Assembly (NCBI GenBank): GCA_018806915.1
Contig: JAGKQI010000005.1
Coordinates: 145,253 to 209,252 of the forward strand
Reading direction: 5' to 3'
From: Phytophthora colocasiae
Lineage: Eukaryota > Oomycota > Peronosporomycetes > Peronosporales > Peronosporaceae
Length of the DNA: 64,000 nt
Made by a program: the position numbers and the translations under genes
Shown: piece after piece, positions 42,617-53,900 of the stretch
Layout of the letters: each line of letters begins with the position of its first letter
Position numbering within the stretch: position 1 is the stretch's first letter
The notes under the pieces: model-generated
Seen by the model: only the letters and a program-made list of their open reading frames with translations
What the model was told of the DNA's origin: nothing
Database searches by the model: none

Positions 42617-44320
42617 ATGATGGGTCTGTGGAAGAAAACTGCTATATATATTAACCTTCACCTGTACTGCAAAGGGGCCCAAGAGATCAGAAGTGTTCCT
42701 CGGAAAAGTGCACAAACTCCGAGAGACAACAACACTCAGTCTGATCGCCGGACTTTCCCCGACGATGAGTGCCTAAAGGTTGGCAGAAAGTCTCTCAGAA
42801 GAATGTATCTCTGAGAGACCTCATCCCGTTGCCGTCCTGTGTGACGATGATGGTTCAAGGAATATAATTATACCCACAAGATACCAAGTATCGCGCACCG
42901 GACGTAGCGCACCCCGCGCATATCCCAACTGGACTTCGTGCGTTGTAGCACACGTGCTCCGCACCCTGAAAATACTCATGGATTTCTGGTATCACGCATG
43001 GAAACTCTGATATCACACCATGAAGTCTGACGTACATGAGTCTGACGAACATGATTCTGGTAACACAAGTCTGATGTGTCCGGCTTATATAAGCAATATT
43101 CCAGACATTGCCAGTTTCCGATGAACAGACTCCGACGTACAAGACTCCGATGATCAGACCCAAGTGTCACGACTCTGGTATTACGACTCTGATGTACATG
43201 ATTCCGGAGTACATGGTTCCGATGAACATGTCTCCGACGTACATGATTCCAGACCCTGATGAACAGGATACCAGACTCTGACACTCTGAAGTCCACCCCA
43301 TACTGAAACCAAGTGTACCCAACACGACCTCACGCAATCAAGTGAAACGCAACCTGCTCATCCCTGTAATGACATCATTAAGTGTCGACTCAACAAGATC
43401 CGCTGTACCGACTACCATAGTGAGCCCAAGTGAAGATTCCTGAGTTATACTGAGACCCAGTGTATATGAGAATATGGAAGATAGAAGACAGAGAGATACG
43501 AGATATGTAACCAGAGTTCAATTTATCTTGTCACGAACAAGTCTATCTGCCTGCTGCTTCTTGTAAGTATTAGGCCACGACAAAGCTTTGAGTCGTGTGA
43601 TCTCTCACCTATCAAGCCCCTTTAGGTGGAGATCAGCGTAACGCAGAGACATGAGAGGACCCACCTATTCCATTTACTAGTTGGGTCGTTTGTTTTGTCT
43701 CTAGCGGTAGCCCATTTCATATTGTACGTTTGGACAGGTTTTGGGAGCTAGACAGTCGCTCTCAAGACGCTCGGTAGACTGTTATATAACTGATAGTGTA
43801 TTGGTTTATTTTCCCTCTATATATTAGAGGGTGGTGCGCGAAGTTACGGGATTACCAGACAGACCAGGTGTCTGGTGAACATTTCCCTAGTTGACCTGGA
43901 GAACTAGCCCACTGGTCAAGGGCCAGGAAAGAATAAGAGCAGTTACATATTTGTATATCGGAACTCTATATTGCGGTTATCTCGGAAGTCTAGTGACAGG
44001 ACTTCCCTTTGTATTAATTTCTCTTTTGACTCCAGAAATCTCCGGCGTACACAAGTGTTCACCGGAAAACGTTCGACTCTCAAGCGCTCCTGTGAGGACC
44101 AGAAGGACATCCGACGGTCTACGCAAGGAACCCTCACTCTCATCAACACTCTCACGACCCCGGCGAGGGTCTCATTACCAAGACAACGAACCTACGAGGA
44201 CAGCACAAGGTAACACACGCCCACCTTGCTGTGCGACTCTGCTATCACTACCGGTAGTCTCACTTCCAGGTTCACTGTACGCCCCTGCACCGCGGTAAAA
44301 GTTGCACCGACTTCGCGACA
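42617..44320 (+). repeat. Gypsy-3 3' LTR (remaining 1,704 bp)
   Basis: Nearly identical to 32109-33809, including the internal minisatellite, and followed by the CGCA duplication. Its first 122 bases lie inverted at 36946-37067. Confidence 0.95.
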
Positions 44321-44430
44321 CGCATGTCTATAGATAGTCCAGGGTAGGATATATGGACAGGGCTAGTGTATACCTGTGAGACTTTTCAAAATATTGTTAT
44401 AAACGGAACAGCACTTGTAAGCAGAAGCGT

Positions 44431-45404
44431 ATGTTCCCCATGCCGTGCCAAGCTCCATCGGCAACCTCACCGCGTCGGGCAAGAAATCTGTCACTCTCCC
44501 AACGTGCAGTTGGCAGTGGTCAACCTTATCCGTGCGTCACTGAAAATCAAGAAGCGACCTCATCTTTCGTCACCTCCTGCACGGCATCCATCCGCGAACT
44601 GCCACAATACTTTCGCCTCGAAGGCTGCTATAGATCCCGACGTTGTCTACAACATTCGGAAGCTGATTGATCGGCACGGACCCCCCCCCCCCCCACACAC
44701 ACACACACGTGTCCTATCTTGTGGAATCGGATGTCAAGCCATGTCAGTTGAGCTGGGAGTGGCCGGAAAACCTGACAGGCGTCTTCTGGGGCATCGACCA
44801 AGTGAATAAAGTGCGGCAGCTCCTGTCGTTCAACACATTTTATGGAACGACGTATCGTGGCGCAGCATACTCGGAGGAGAGTCTTTGCTTCCTCTTCGCG
44901 TCCCAAGGCGCATGTTTCGGACTAGGGCGTTTAGAACTGGTCAACCGTGACCACTGGAGCAGGTTCTGCGCCGAGCAGAAAAACGATTTTCCTGACGGTG
45001 TATTGACACGAGACATCGACGCCTTCTTCAAGTTCCTTCGTCGGGATGACGTTCATTTGGACTACGTTGAGTTGTTCAAGAAGCAGCTGAACCAGTCCGT
45101 ACCGTCCATTACAAAGCTTGAAGAAATCGCTCTGGCGTTGACACCTGGCTACTACATCGCTCATATCGCACATGACGTCATCGAACACTGTGTCACATTG
45201 GTTGCGCGCGGCCTGAATCAACCACCGTTGATCATCGACGGCTTCACCGAATCCCAAGACCATCCGTGTTATTTGGAGCCGCTTAACCATGTGGAGTACG
45301 TGACGAAGGTGCATGCTCTTTATCGTATTGTCCCACCGCCTATCAAGCGCTCGAACAAAACGAAGAAGAATAAGAAGAACAGAAAGGAGATACGCCATAG
45401 TTGA
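44431..45404 (+). pseudogene. Unit plus-strand gene, copy C
   Basis: Same unrecognised gene as 12474-13467. The C/CA tract (about 44691-44717) is longest here, 14 C followed by CA repeats. It leaves the upstream stretch (ending at IDRHG) and the downstream stretch (WPENLTGVFWG to the Lys-rich tail, 45404) in different frames. An extra A near 44810 and one base lost from a C run just after it alter a few residues locally. Confidence 0.58.
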
Positions 45405-45501
45405 ATTTAGGGAAGACATGGTTCACTAATGCAATAGCCATTGATTCCCTATTATTATTTGTTGCAACTAAAGCATATCAATCGTCTCGTTGTTGCATGC
45501 A

Positions 45502-46331
45502 TTACAATTTTATCATCCCAATGGTGGATCTTCTCGTTATCTTAATGTGGTTCTGCTGTACTATTTGCTCGTTTCGAAACAGCTTCATGAAATTCATGCG
45601 CTCGAGATCGCAGTTGAAGCGCCGTTCAGTGATAGTACATATATCATCGATAGTATGCAGGAGATCCAGGTTTCCGTTTGCCACGAGTTTACCATTCAAA
45701 CAGTCGTCATCACCGTCACTGTCAATCAGAATTGGACATTGCTGGCTCCCAAACAGCAGGCCGTCTTTGGTGTCGTCTAGAGTGTCCAGCGAGGCTTCAA
45801 CAACCTCGCTTTTGGTTGCGCACACATTCGCAAGTGTTGTATGGTTGTGATCGTCGCAAACTCCATCGTATCTTGGGTTTCGTAGTCACGATTGCAGGAA
45901 AAGGTGTCAAATGAGTTGACTGCTTTGGGTACAGCGCTATGTACCCGACGAGACGGTTGCGACGGACGAAGCGGCTGACCCACGACAACCGAGCCTTTGG
46001 TGTTTTGGCCGCTTCGATCGAACAGAGTGTTCGATAATGTCTTTCTTCGTCATCTTATAGTCTTCTTGATACCTTCGGCGCACAAGTTGCGCAACGGAGA
46101 CTTTAAGTTGCTTGGTCGGGGCCGGGTTTCCAGGGATTGTCGCACGCTTCGAATCTGGATCGGCGTCTGTGGAGAAAAGTTCTTCTTCAATATGCCCACA
46201 CAACGTAGCGCGAGGGGTGTTGAGTTTTAAAGCTCAAACCACTTTGCGATATTTAATGCCGATGCATTCTTCTTCTGCTCCTTCATAGCAATCAGGATTT
46301 CGATTCGCTCAGAGATGGTGTGCGGCATCAT
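45502..46331 (-). pseudogene. HTH gene, copy C
   Basis: It starts at ATG 46331 and ends at 45502. Two lesions relative to copy A: loss of 10 bases near 46235 in the N-terminal part, and loss of 8 bases near 46018 before the FVRRNHL segment. The acidic second exon is unchanged. It cannot encode the full protein. Confidence 0.75.
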
Positions 46332-46668
46332 GAATGGTTGGAAGACCGAACCAATGGGAGGAAGCGTTGACTCGTTTAGATGTTTGTACTTCAGGAATGA
46401 CCATATATTCTCGACTTTATCGATAATTAAAATTTATGAAAATTACTGGAAGTTTGTATAGACAAAAACATGGTTTTGTCGAAAAATAGCCTTGAAACAT
46501 ATGTTTTTACATTATATTGGGAATCAGCGTAGTTGATTTGGGTGGGGTAGGTCAAGGTCGCATGCCTATAGATAGTCCAGGGTAGGATATATGGACAGGG
46601 CTAGTGTATACCTGTGAGACTTTTCAAAATATTGTTATAAACGGAACAGCACTTGTAAGCAGAAGCGT

Positions 46669-47640
46669 ATGTTCCCCATGCCGTGCCAAGCTCCATCGGC
46701 AACCTCACCGCGTCGGGCAAGAAATCTGTCACTCTCCCAACGTGCAGTTGGCAGTGGTCAACCTTATCCGTGCGTCACTGAAAATCAAGAAGCGACCTCA
46801 TCTTTCGTCACCTCCTGCACGGCATCCATCCGCGAACTGCCACAATACTTTCGCCTCGAAGGCTGCTATAGATCCCGACGTTGTCTACAACATTCGGAAG
46901 CTGATTGATCGGCACGGACCCCCCCCACACACACACACACACACGTGTCCTATCTTGTGGAATCGGATGTCAAGCCATGTCAGTTGAGCTGGGAGTGGCC
47001 GGAAAACCTGACAGGCGTCTTCTGGGGCATCGACCAAGTGAATAAGTGCGGCAGCTCCCTGTCGTTCAACACATTTTATGGAACGACGTATCGTGGCGCA
47101 GCATACTCGGAGGAGAGTCTTTGCTTCCTCTTCGCGTCCCAAGGCGCATGTTTCGGACTAGGGCGTTTAGAACTGGTCAACCGTGACCACTGGAGCAGGT
47201 TCTGCGCCGAGCAGAAAAACGATTTTCCTGACGGTGTATTGACACGAGACATCGACGCCTTCTTCAAGTTCCTTCGTCGGGATGACGTTCATTTGGACTA
47301 CGTTGAGTTGTTCAAGAAGCAGCTGAACCAGTCCGTACCGTCCATTACAAAGCTTGAAGAAATCGCTCTGGCGTTGACACCTGGCTACTACATCGCTCAT
47401 ATCGCACATGACGTCATCGAACACTGTGTCACATTGGTTGCGCGCGGCCTGAATCAACCACCGTTGATCATCGACGGCTTCACCGAATCCCAAGACCATC
47501 CGTGTTATTTGGAGCCGCTTAACCATGTGGAGTACGTGACGAAGGTGCATTCTCTTTATCGTATTGCCCCATCGCCTCTCAAGCGCTCGAACAAAACGAA
47601 GAAGAATAAGAAGAACAGAAAGGAGATACGCCATAGTTGA
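46669..47640 (+). pseudogene. Unit plus-strand gene, copy D
   Basis: Same gene as in copy B. The C/CA tract (about 46919-46943, 25 bases) differs in length modulo three from copies B and C, so the upstream frame exits into a different frame yet still does not join the downstream coding part (46945-47640). Confidence 0.58.
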
Positions 47641-47737
47641 ATTTAGGGAAGACATGGTTCACTAATGCAATAGCCATTGATTCCCTATTATTATTTGTTG
47701 CAACTAAAGCATATCAATCGTCTCGTTGTTGCATGCA

Positions 47738-48569
47738 TTACAATTTTATCATCCCAATGGTGGATCTTCTCGTTATCTTAATGTGGTTCTGCTGTACTAT
47801 TTGCTCGTTTCGAAACAGCTTCATGAAATTCATGCGCTCGAGATCGCAGTTGAAGCGCCGTTCAGTGATAGTACATATATCATCGATAGTATGCAGGAGA
47901 TCCAGGTTTCCGTTTGCCACGAGTTTACCATTCAAACAGTCGTCATCACCGTCACTGTCAATCAGAATTGGACATTGCTGGCTCCCAAACAGCAGGCCGT
48001 CTTTGGTGTCGTCTAGAGTGTCCAGCGAGGCTTCAACAACCTCGCTTTTGGTTGCGCGCAACACATTCGCAAGTGTTGTATGGTTGTGATCGTCGCAAAC
48101 TCCATCGTATCTTGGGTTTCGTAGTCACGATTGCAGGAAAAGGTGTCAAATGAGTTGACTGCTTTGGGTACAGCGCTATGTACCCGACGAGACGGTTGCG
48201 ACGGACGAAGCGGCTGACCCACGACAACCGAGCCTTTGGTGTTTTGGCGCTTCGATCGAACAGAGTGTTCGATAATGTCTTTCTTCGTCATCTTATAGTC
48301 TTCTTGATACCTTCGGCGCACAAGTTGCGCAACGGAGACTTTAAGTTGCTTGGTCGGGGCCGGGTTTCCAGGGATTGTCGCACGCTTCGAATCTGGATCG
48401 GCGTCTGTGGAGAAAAGTTCTTCTTCAATATGCCCACACAACGTAGCGCGAGGGGTGTTGAGTTTTAAAGCTCAAACCACTTTGCGATATTTAATGCCGA
48501 TGCATTCTTCTTCTGCTCCTTCATAGCAATCAGGATTTCGATTCGCTCAGAGATGGTGTGCGGCATCAT
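47738..48569 (-). pseudogene. HTH gene, copy D
   Basis: ATG at 48569. It carries the same 10-base and 8-base deletions as copy C, one further base loss near 48248 and a 2-base insertion near 48058, so the frame is broken more than once. Confidence 0.75.
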
Positions 48570-48798
48570 GAATGGTTGGAAGACCGAACCAATGGGAGGA
48601 AGCGTTGACTCGTTTAGATGTTTGTACTTCAGGAATGACCATATATTCTCGACTTTATCGATAATTAAAATTTATGAAAATTACTGGAAGTTTGTATAGA
48701 CAAAAACATGGTTTTGTCGAAAAATAGCCTTGAAACATATGTTTTTACATTATATTGGGAATCAGCGTAGTTGATTTGGGTGGGGTAGGTCAAGGTCG

Positions 48799-50037
48799 CA
48801 TGCCTATAGATAGTCCAGGGTAGGATATATGGACAGGGCTGAGTGTATACCTGTGAGACTTTTCAAAATATTGTTATAAACGGAACAGCACTTGTAAGCA
48901 GAAGCGTATGTTCCCCATGCCGTGCCAAGCTCCATCGGCAACCTCACCGCGTCGGGCAAGAAATCTGTCACTCTCCCAACGTGCAGTTGGCAGTGGTCAA
49001 CCTTATCCGTGCGTCACTGAAAATCAAGAAGCGACCTCATCTTTCGTCACCTCCTGCACGGCATCCATCCGCGAACTGCCACAATACTTTCGCCTCGAAG
49101 GCTGCTATAGATCCCGACGTTGTCTACAACATTCGGAAGCTGATTGATCGGCACGGACCCCCCCCACACACACACACACACACGTGTCCTATCTTGTGGA
49201 ATCGGATGTCAAGCCATGTCAGTTGAGCTGGGAGTGGCCGGAAAACCTGACAGGCGTCTTCTGGGGCATCGACCAAGTGAATAAGTGCGGCAGCTCCCTG
49301 TCGTTCAACACATTTTATGGAACGACGTATCGTGGCGCAGCATACTCGGAGGAGAGTCTTTGCTTCCTCTTCGCGTCCCAAGGCGCATGTTTCGGACTAG
49401 GGCGTTTAGAACTGGTCAACCGTGACCACTGGAGCAGGTTCTGCGCCGAGCAGAAAAACGATTTTCCTGACGGTGTATTGACACGAGACATCGACGCCTT
49501 CTTCAAGTTCCTTCGTCGGGATGACGTTCATTTGGACTACGTTGAGTTGTTCAAGAAGCAGCTGAACCAGTCCGTACCGTCCATTACAAAGCTTGAAGAA
49601 ATCGCTCTGGCGTTGACACCTGGCTACTACATCGCTCATATCGCACATGACGTCATCGAACACTGTGTCACATTGGTTGCGCGCGGCCTGAATCAACCAC
49701 CGTTGATCATCGACGGCTTCACCGAATCCCAAGACCATCCGTGTTATTTGGAGCCGCTTAACCATGTGGAGTACGTGACGAAGGTGCATGCTCTTTATCG
49801 TATTGTCCCACCGCCTATCAAGCGCTCGAACAAAACGAAGAAGAATAAGAAGAACAGAAAGGGGATACGCCAAAGTTGAATTTAGGGAAGACATGGTTCA
49901 CTAATGCAATAGCCATTGATTCCCTATTATTATTTGTTGCAACTAAAGCATATCAATCGTCTCGTTGTTGCATGCATTACAATTTTATCATCCCAATGTG
50001 GATCTTCTCGTTATCTGAATGTGGTTCTGCTGTACTA
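48799..50037 (+). repeat. 2.24-kb tandem array, copy E (truncated)
   Basis: The first 1,239 or so bases of the unit, ending at 50037 where similarity stops. Only the plus-strand gene and the very end of the HTH gene remain. Several differences accumulate over the last 60 bases before the edge. Confidence 0.95.
48908..49879 (+). pseudogene. Unit plus-strand gene, copy E
   Basis: Nearly identical to copy D, with the same 25-base C/CA tract and broken join. The downstream coding part runs 49184-49879 and ends in a Lys-rich tail. Confidence 0.58.
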
Positions 50038-50900
50038 GGGCACCGAGATAACCCGACTAAGTGCGAATTAGGTTTTGTGAAGGGATAAACCGCTATTAGG
50101 GCTGCACATATGACATATGATAAGCGGATTCCAGTGCAATACTGGGGTGGCTGGGGTGGCTATAGTAGACTTTTGTATTGGCTTTTACAGTGTAATCCGT
50201 GTTCTTAACAGACCAAAATTTTTCACTGGAATCCAGGGGTGGCTCTCACCAACTATTGGCTACTATTCTTCCTTTTACGTGCTTTGATTGGTTTTAAAAG
50301 GCACACACGTATATGAGCAGCATTTCCGGAGCCCAAACATCGTGAAATCGGCGGAAAATTGGGGAGTGAAAAAAATAGTTGGTTTGAAAATGTATGACTG
50401 TACTCTCATGTCGTATAGACGGGACAATCAGCCAGTCTTCAAAACTTTTTCAATTTAGCACTTCATTACACGAAAATTGGAGAGTTGGTGTATTTTGACA
50501 CAGTGAACGCAATGGTAAGTCTCCCATGTAGCATAGACAGGACGAACACCCGTATACCATCTCCATGATAAAAACTCCTTGTATAAGCTAATACTGCCTT
50601 GAGATGTAAGATCTGGCAGACACACGATGTACCATCAGAAAGAGCGTGAAAAAGTACATTGTTTCCATGTGCGAAAGAAAGGGACACTGTAGATATATCA
50701 AATAATAGAGCTAAAAACGTCTCATTCTTTTAAAAATGCCTGTATAAGCGAAGACTGACTTCATATATTAAATCTGGGTGATACCGAGATACCATCGGAA
50801 AGAGCATGAGAAAGTAAGTTAAATATATCTAAGAAGATTTGATAGCGTGTCAGTATAGCCAAACTTATGACGAGATTACTTGGCGTTTTGGTGATATTAC
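50038..50900 (+). other. Unassigned AT-rich spacer with degenerate satellite-like segments
   Basis: No gene is recognised. Two diverged segments about 174 bases apart (about 50607-50660 and 50781-50820) share a pattern of CTGG, then GATACCATC or GTACCATC, then GAAAGAGC with GAAAAGT-like endings. This recalls CCAAGTACCATCG and GAAAGAGTGAAAC in the adjacent 569-bp satellite, so the stretch may include old, decayed monomers. Confidence 0.5.
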
Positions 50901-53900
50901 TGTGTAGTAAGTTTGAGTGAGTTTGCCTTTAAACTTGAATAACTCTGCGAATACTTAGCGTATGGAAATGCTACTTCGTACGATCGTATAGCCCGTCAAA
51001 TTCTACATTCAATCCAGCTAAGTAAAACGAGGAGACTGTAAGTCGAAGTGGCGTTATGGTCAGTCAAAAGTGAAATGTTGAAGATTCACTTTAACACTTA
51101 ATAACTTTGTCAAAAATAAGATTTGGGAGTGCTACCAAGTACCATCGTGTAAACTACGTAGTGGACAAGCGTCTATTCGTGGATACCCGAATTGTGCTTG
51201 TTTGGTACGCTTTCATTGGTAGATACTTGTCAGCGATCGGTGGATGACCGGCTATTCTCGACATGCATCAGCATAAAATTTGAGGCCTCACCTCGAACGA
51301 CTTGTCCTAAGTCGAGGGAAATTAGATTTGGGAGTGCTACCAAGTACCATCGTGCAGTGCATTAAAAGCCACATCAGAGACATCGAAGTAGCATCGCCAA
51401 CGATCAAGTCTAGCGAAAGTCTAGCGAAAGTTAGAACAGAAAGAGTGAAACTTTTGAAACAGTGAGTACAGTTAGGTAAAACGTAAGTATGTCGACTGTA
51501 AACTTGAATAACTTTGCGAATACTTAGCGTATGGAAATGCTACTTCGTACGATCGTATAGCCCGTCAAATTCTACATTCAATCCAGCTAAGTAGAACGAG
51601 GAGACTGTAAGTCGAAGTGGCGTTATGGTCAGTCAAAAGTGAAATGTTGAAGATTCACTTTAACACTTAATAACTTTGTCAAAAATAAGATTTGGGAGTG
51701 CTACCAAGTACCATCGTGTAAACTACGTAGTGGACAAGCGTCTATTCGTGGATACCCGAATTGTGCTTGTTTGGTACGCTTTCATTGGTAGATACTTGTC
51801 AGCGATCGGTGGATGACCGGCTATTCTCGACATGCATCAGCATAAAATTTGAGGCTCACCTCGAACGACTTGTCCTAAGTCGAGGGAAATTAGATTTGGG
51901 AGTGCTACCAAGTACCATCGTGCAGTGCATTAAAAGCCACATCAGAGACATCGAAGTAGCATCGCCAACGATCAAGTCTAGCGAAAGTCTAGCGAAAGTT
52001 AGAACAGAAAGAGTGAAACTTTTGAAACAGTGAGTACAGTTAGGTAAAACGTAAGTATGTCGACTGTAAACTTGAATAACTTTGCGAATACTTAGCGTAT
52101 GGAAATGCTACTTCGTACGATCGTATAGCCCGTCAAATTCTACATTCAATCCAGCTAAGTAGAACGAGGAGACTGTAAGTCGAAGTGGCGTTATGGTCAG
52201 TCAAAAGTGAAATGTTGAAGATTCACTTTAACACTTAATAACTTTGTCAAAAATAAGATTTGGGAGTGCTACCAAGTACCATCGTGTAAACTACGTAGTG
52301 GACAAGCGTCTATTCGTGGATACCCGAATTGTGCTTGTTTGGTACGCTTTCATTGGTAGATACTTGTCAGCGATCGGTGGATGACCGGCTATTCTCGACA
52401 TGCATCAGCATAAAATTTGAGGCCTCACCTCGAACGACTTGTCCTAAGTCGAGGGAAATTAGATTTGGGAGTGCTACCAAGTACCATCGTGCAGTGCATT
52501 AAAAGCCACATCAGAGACATCGAAGTAGCATCGCCAACGATCAAGTCTAGCGAAAGTCTAGCGAAAGTTAGAACAGAAAGAGTGAAACTTTTGAAACAGT
52601 GAGTACAGTTAGGTAAAACGTAAGTATGTCGACTGTAAACTTGAATAACTTTGCGAATACTTAGCGTATGGAAATGCTACTTCGTACGATCGTATAGCCC
52701 GTCAAATTCTACATTCAATCCAGCTAAGTAGAACGAGGAGACTGTAAGTCGAAGTGGCGTTATGGTCAGTCAAAAGTGAAATGTTGAAGATTCACTTTAA
52801 CACTTAATAACTTTGTCAAAAATAAGATTTGGGAGTGCTACCAAGTACCATCGTGTAAACTACGTAGTGGACAAGCGTCTATTCATGGATACCCGAATTG
52901 TGCTTGTTTGGTACGCTTTCATTGGTAGATACTTGTCAGCGATCGGTGGATGACCGGCTATTCTCGACATGCATCAGCATAAAATTTGAGGCCTCACCTC
53001 GAACGACTTGCCCTAAGTCGAGGGAAATTAGATTTGGGAGTGCTACCAAGTACCATCGTGCAGTGCATTAAAAGCCACGTCAGAGACATCGAAGTAGCAT
53101 CGCCAACGATCAAGTCTAGCGAAAGTCTAGCGAAAGTTAGAACAGAAAGAGTGAAACTTTTGAAACAGTGAGTACAGTTAGGTAAAACGTAAGTATGTCG
53201 ACTGTAAACTTGAATAACTTTGCGAATACTTAGCGTATGGAAATGCTACTTCGTACGATCGTATAGCCCGTCAAATTCTACATTCAATCCAGCTAAGTAG
53301 AACGAGGAGACTGTAAGTCGAAGTGGCGTTATGGTCAGTCAAAAGTGAAATGTTGAAGATTCACTTTAACACTTAATAACTTTGTCAAAAATAAGATTTG
53401 GGAGTGCTACCAAGTACCATCGTGTAAACTACGTAGTGGACAAGCGTCTATTCATGGATACCCGAATTGTGCTTGTTTGGTACGCTTTCATTGGTAGATA
53501 CTTGTCAGCGATCGGTGGATGACCGGCTATTCTCGACATGCATCAGCATAAAATTTGAGGCCTCACCTCGAACGACTTGCCCTAAGTCGAGGGAAATTAG
53601 ATTTGGGAGTGCTACCAAGTACCATCGTGCAGTGCATTAAAAGCCACATCAGAGACATCGAAGTAGCATCGCCAACGATCAAGTCCTAGCGAAAGTCTAG
53701 CGAAAGTTAGAACAGAAAGAGTGGAAACTTTTGAAACAGTGAGTACAGTTAGGTAAAACGTAAGTATGTCGACTGTAAACTTGAATAACTTTGCGAATAC
53801 TTAGCGTATGGAAATGCTACTTCGTACGATCGTATAGCCCGTCAAATTCTACATTCAATCCAGCTAAGTAGAACGAGGAGACTGTAAGTCGAAGTGGTGT

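Larger units (their letters stand above)
31987..44320 (+). mobile_element. Gypsy-3: 12.3-kb LTR retrotransposon with an internal 5.67-kb inversion
   Basis: It is bounded by TGACACG at 31987, GCGACA at 44320 and a 4-bp duplication CGCA (31983-31986 and 44321-44324). 5' LTR, primer site and gag are on the plus strand. 36946-42616 is inverted and holds the first 122 bases of the 3' LTR, the polypurine tract and all of pol. Adding this inverted LTR head to 42617-44320 gives 1,826 bp, against 1,823 for the 5' LTR. Relative to Gypsy-2, about 1.6 kb of gag C-terminus and protease N-terminus is missing at the inversion joint. No antisense third gene is present. Confidence 0.94.
44321..46560 (+). repeat. 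2.24-kb tandem array, copy C
   Basis: A full 2,238-bp unit (about 44323-46560) that starts directly after the Gypsy-3 target duplication and continues the end of copy B at 31986. Confidence 0.95.
46561..48798 (+). repeat. 2.24-kb tandem array, copy D (reference unit)
   Basis: A complete 2,238-bp unit, head to tail with copies C and E. From left to right: plus-strand gene, its Lys-rich 3' end, the convergent minus-strand HTH gene, then an AT-rich spacer with TTTATGAAAATTACT and TGGTTTTGTCG motifs. Confidence 0.96.
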
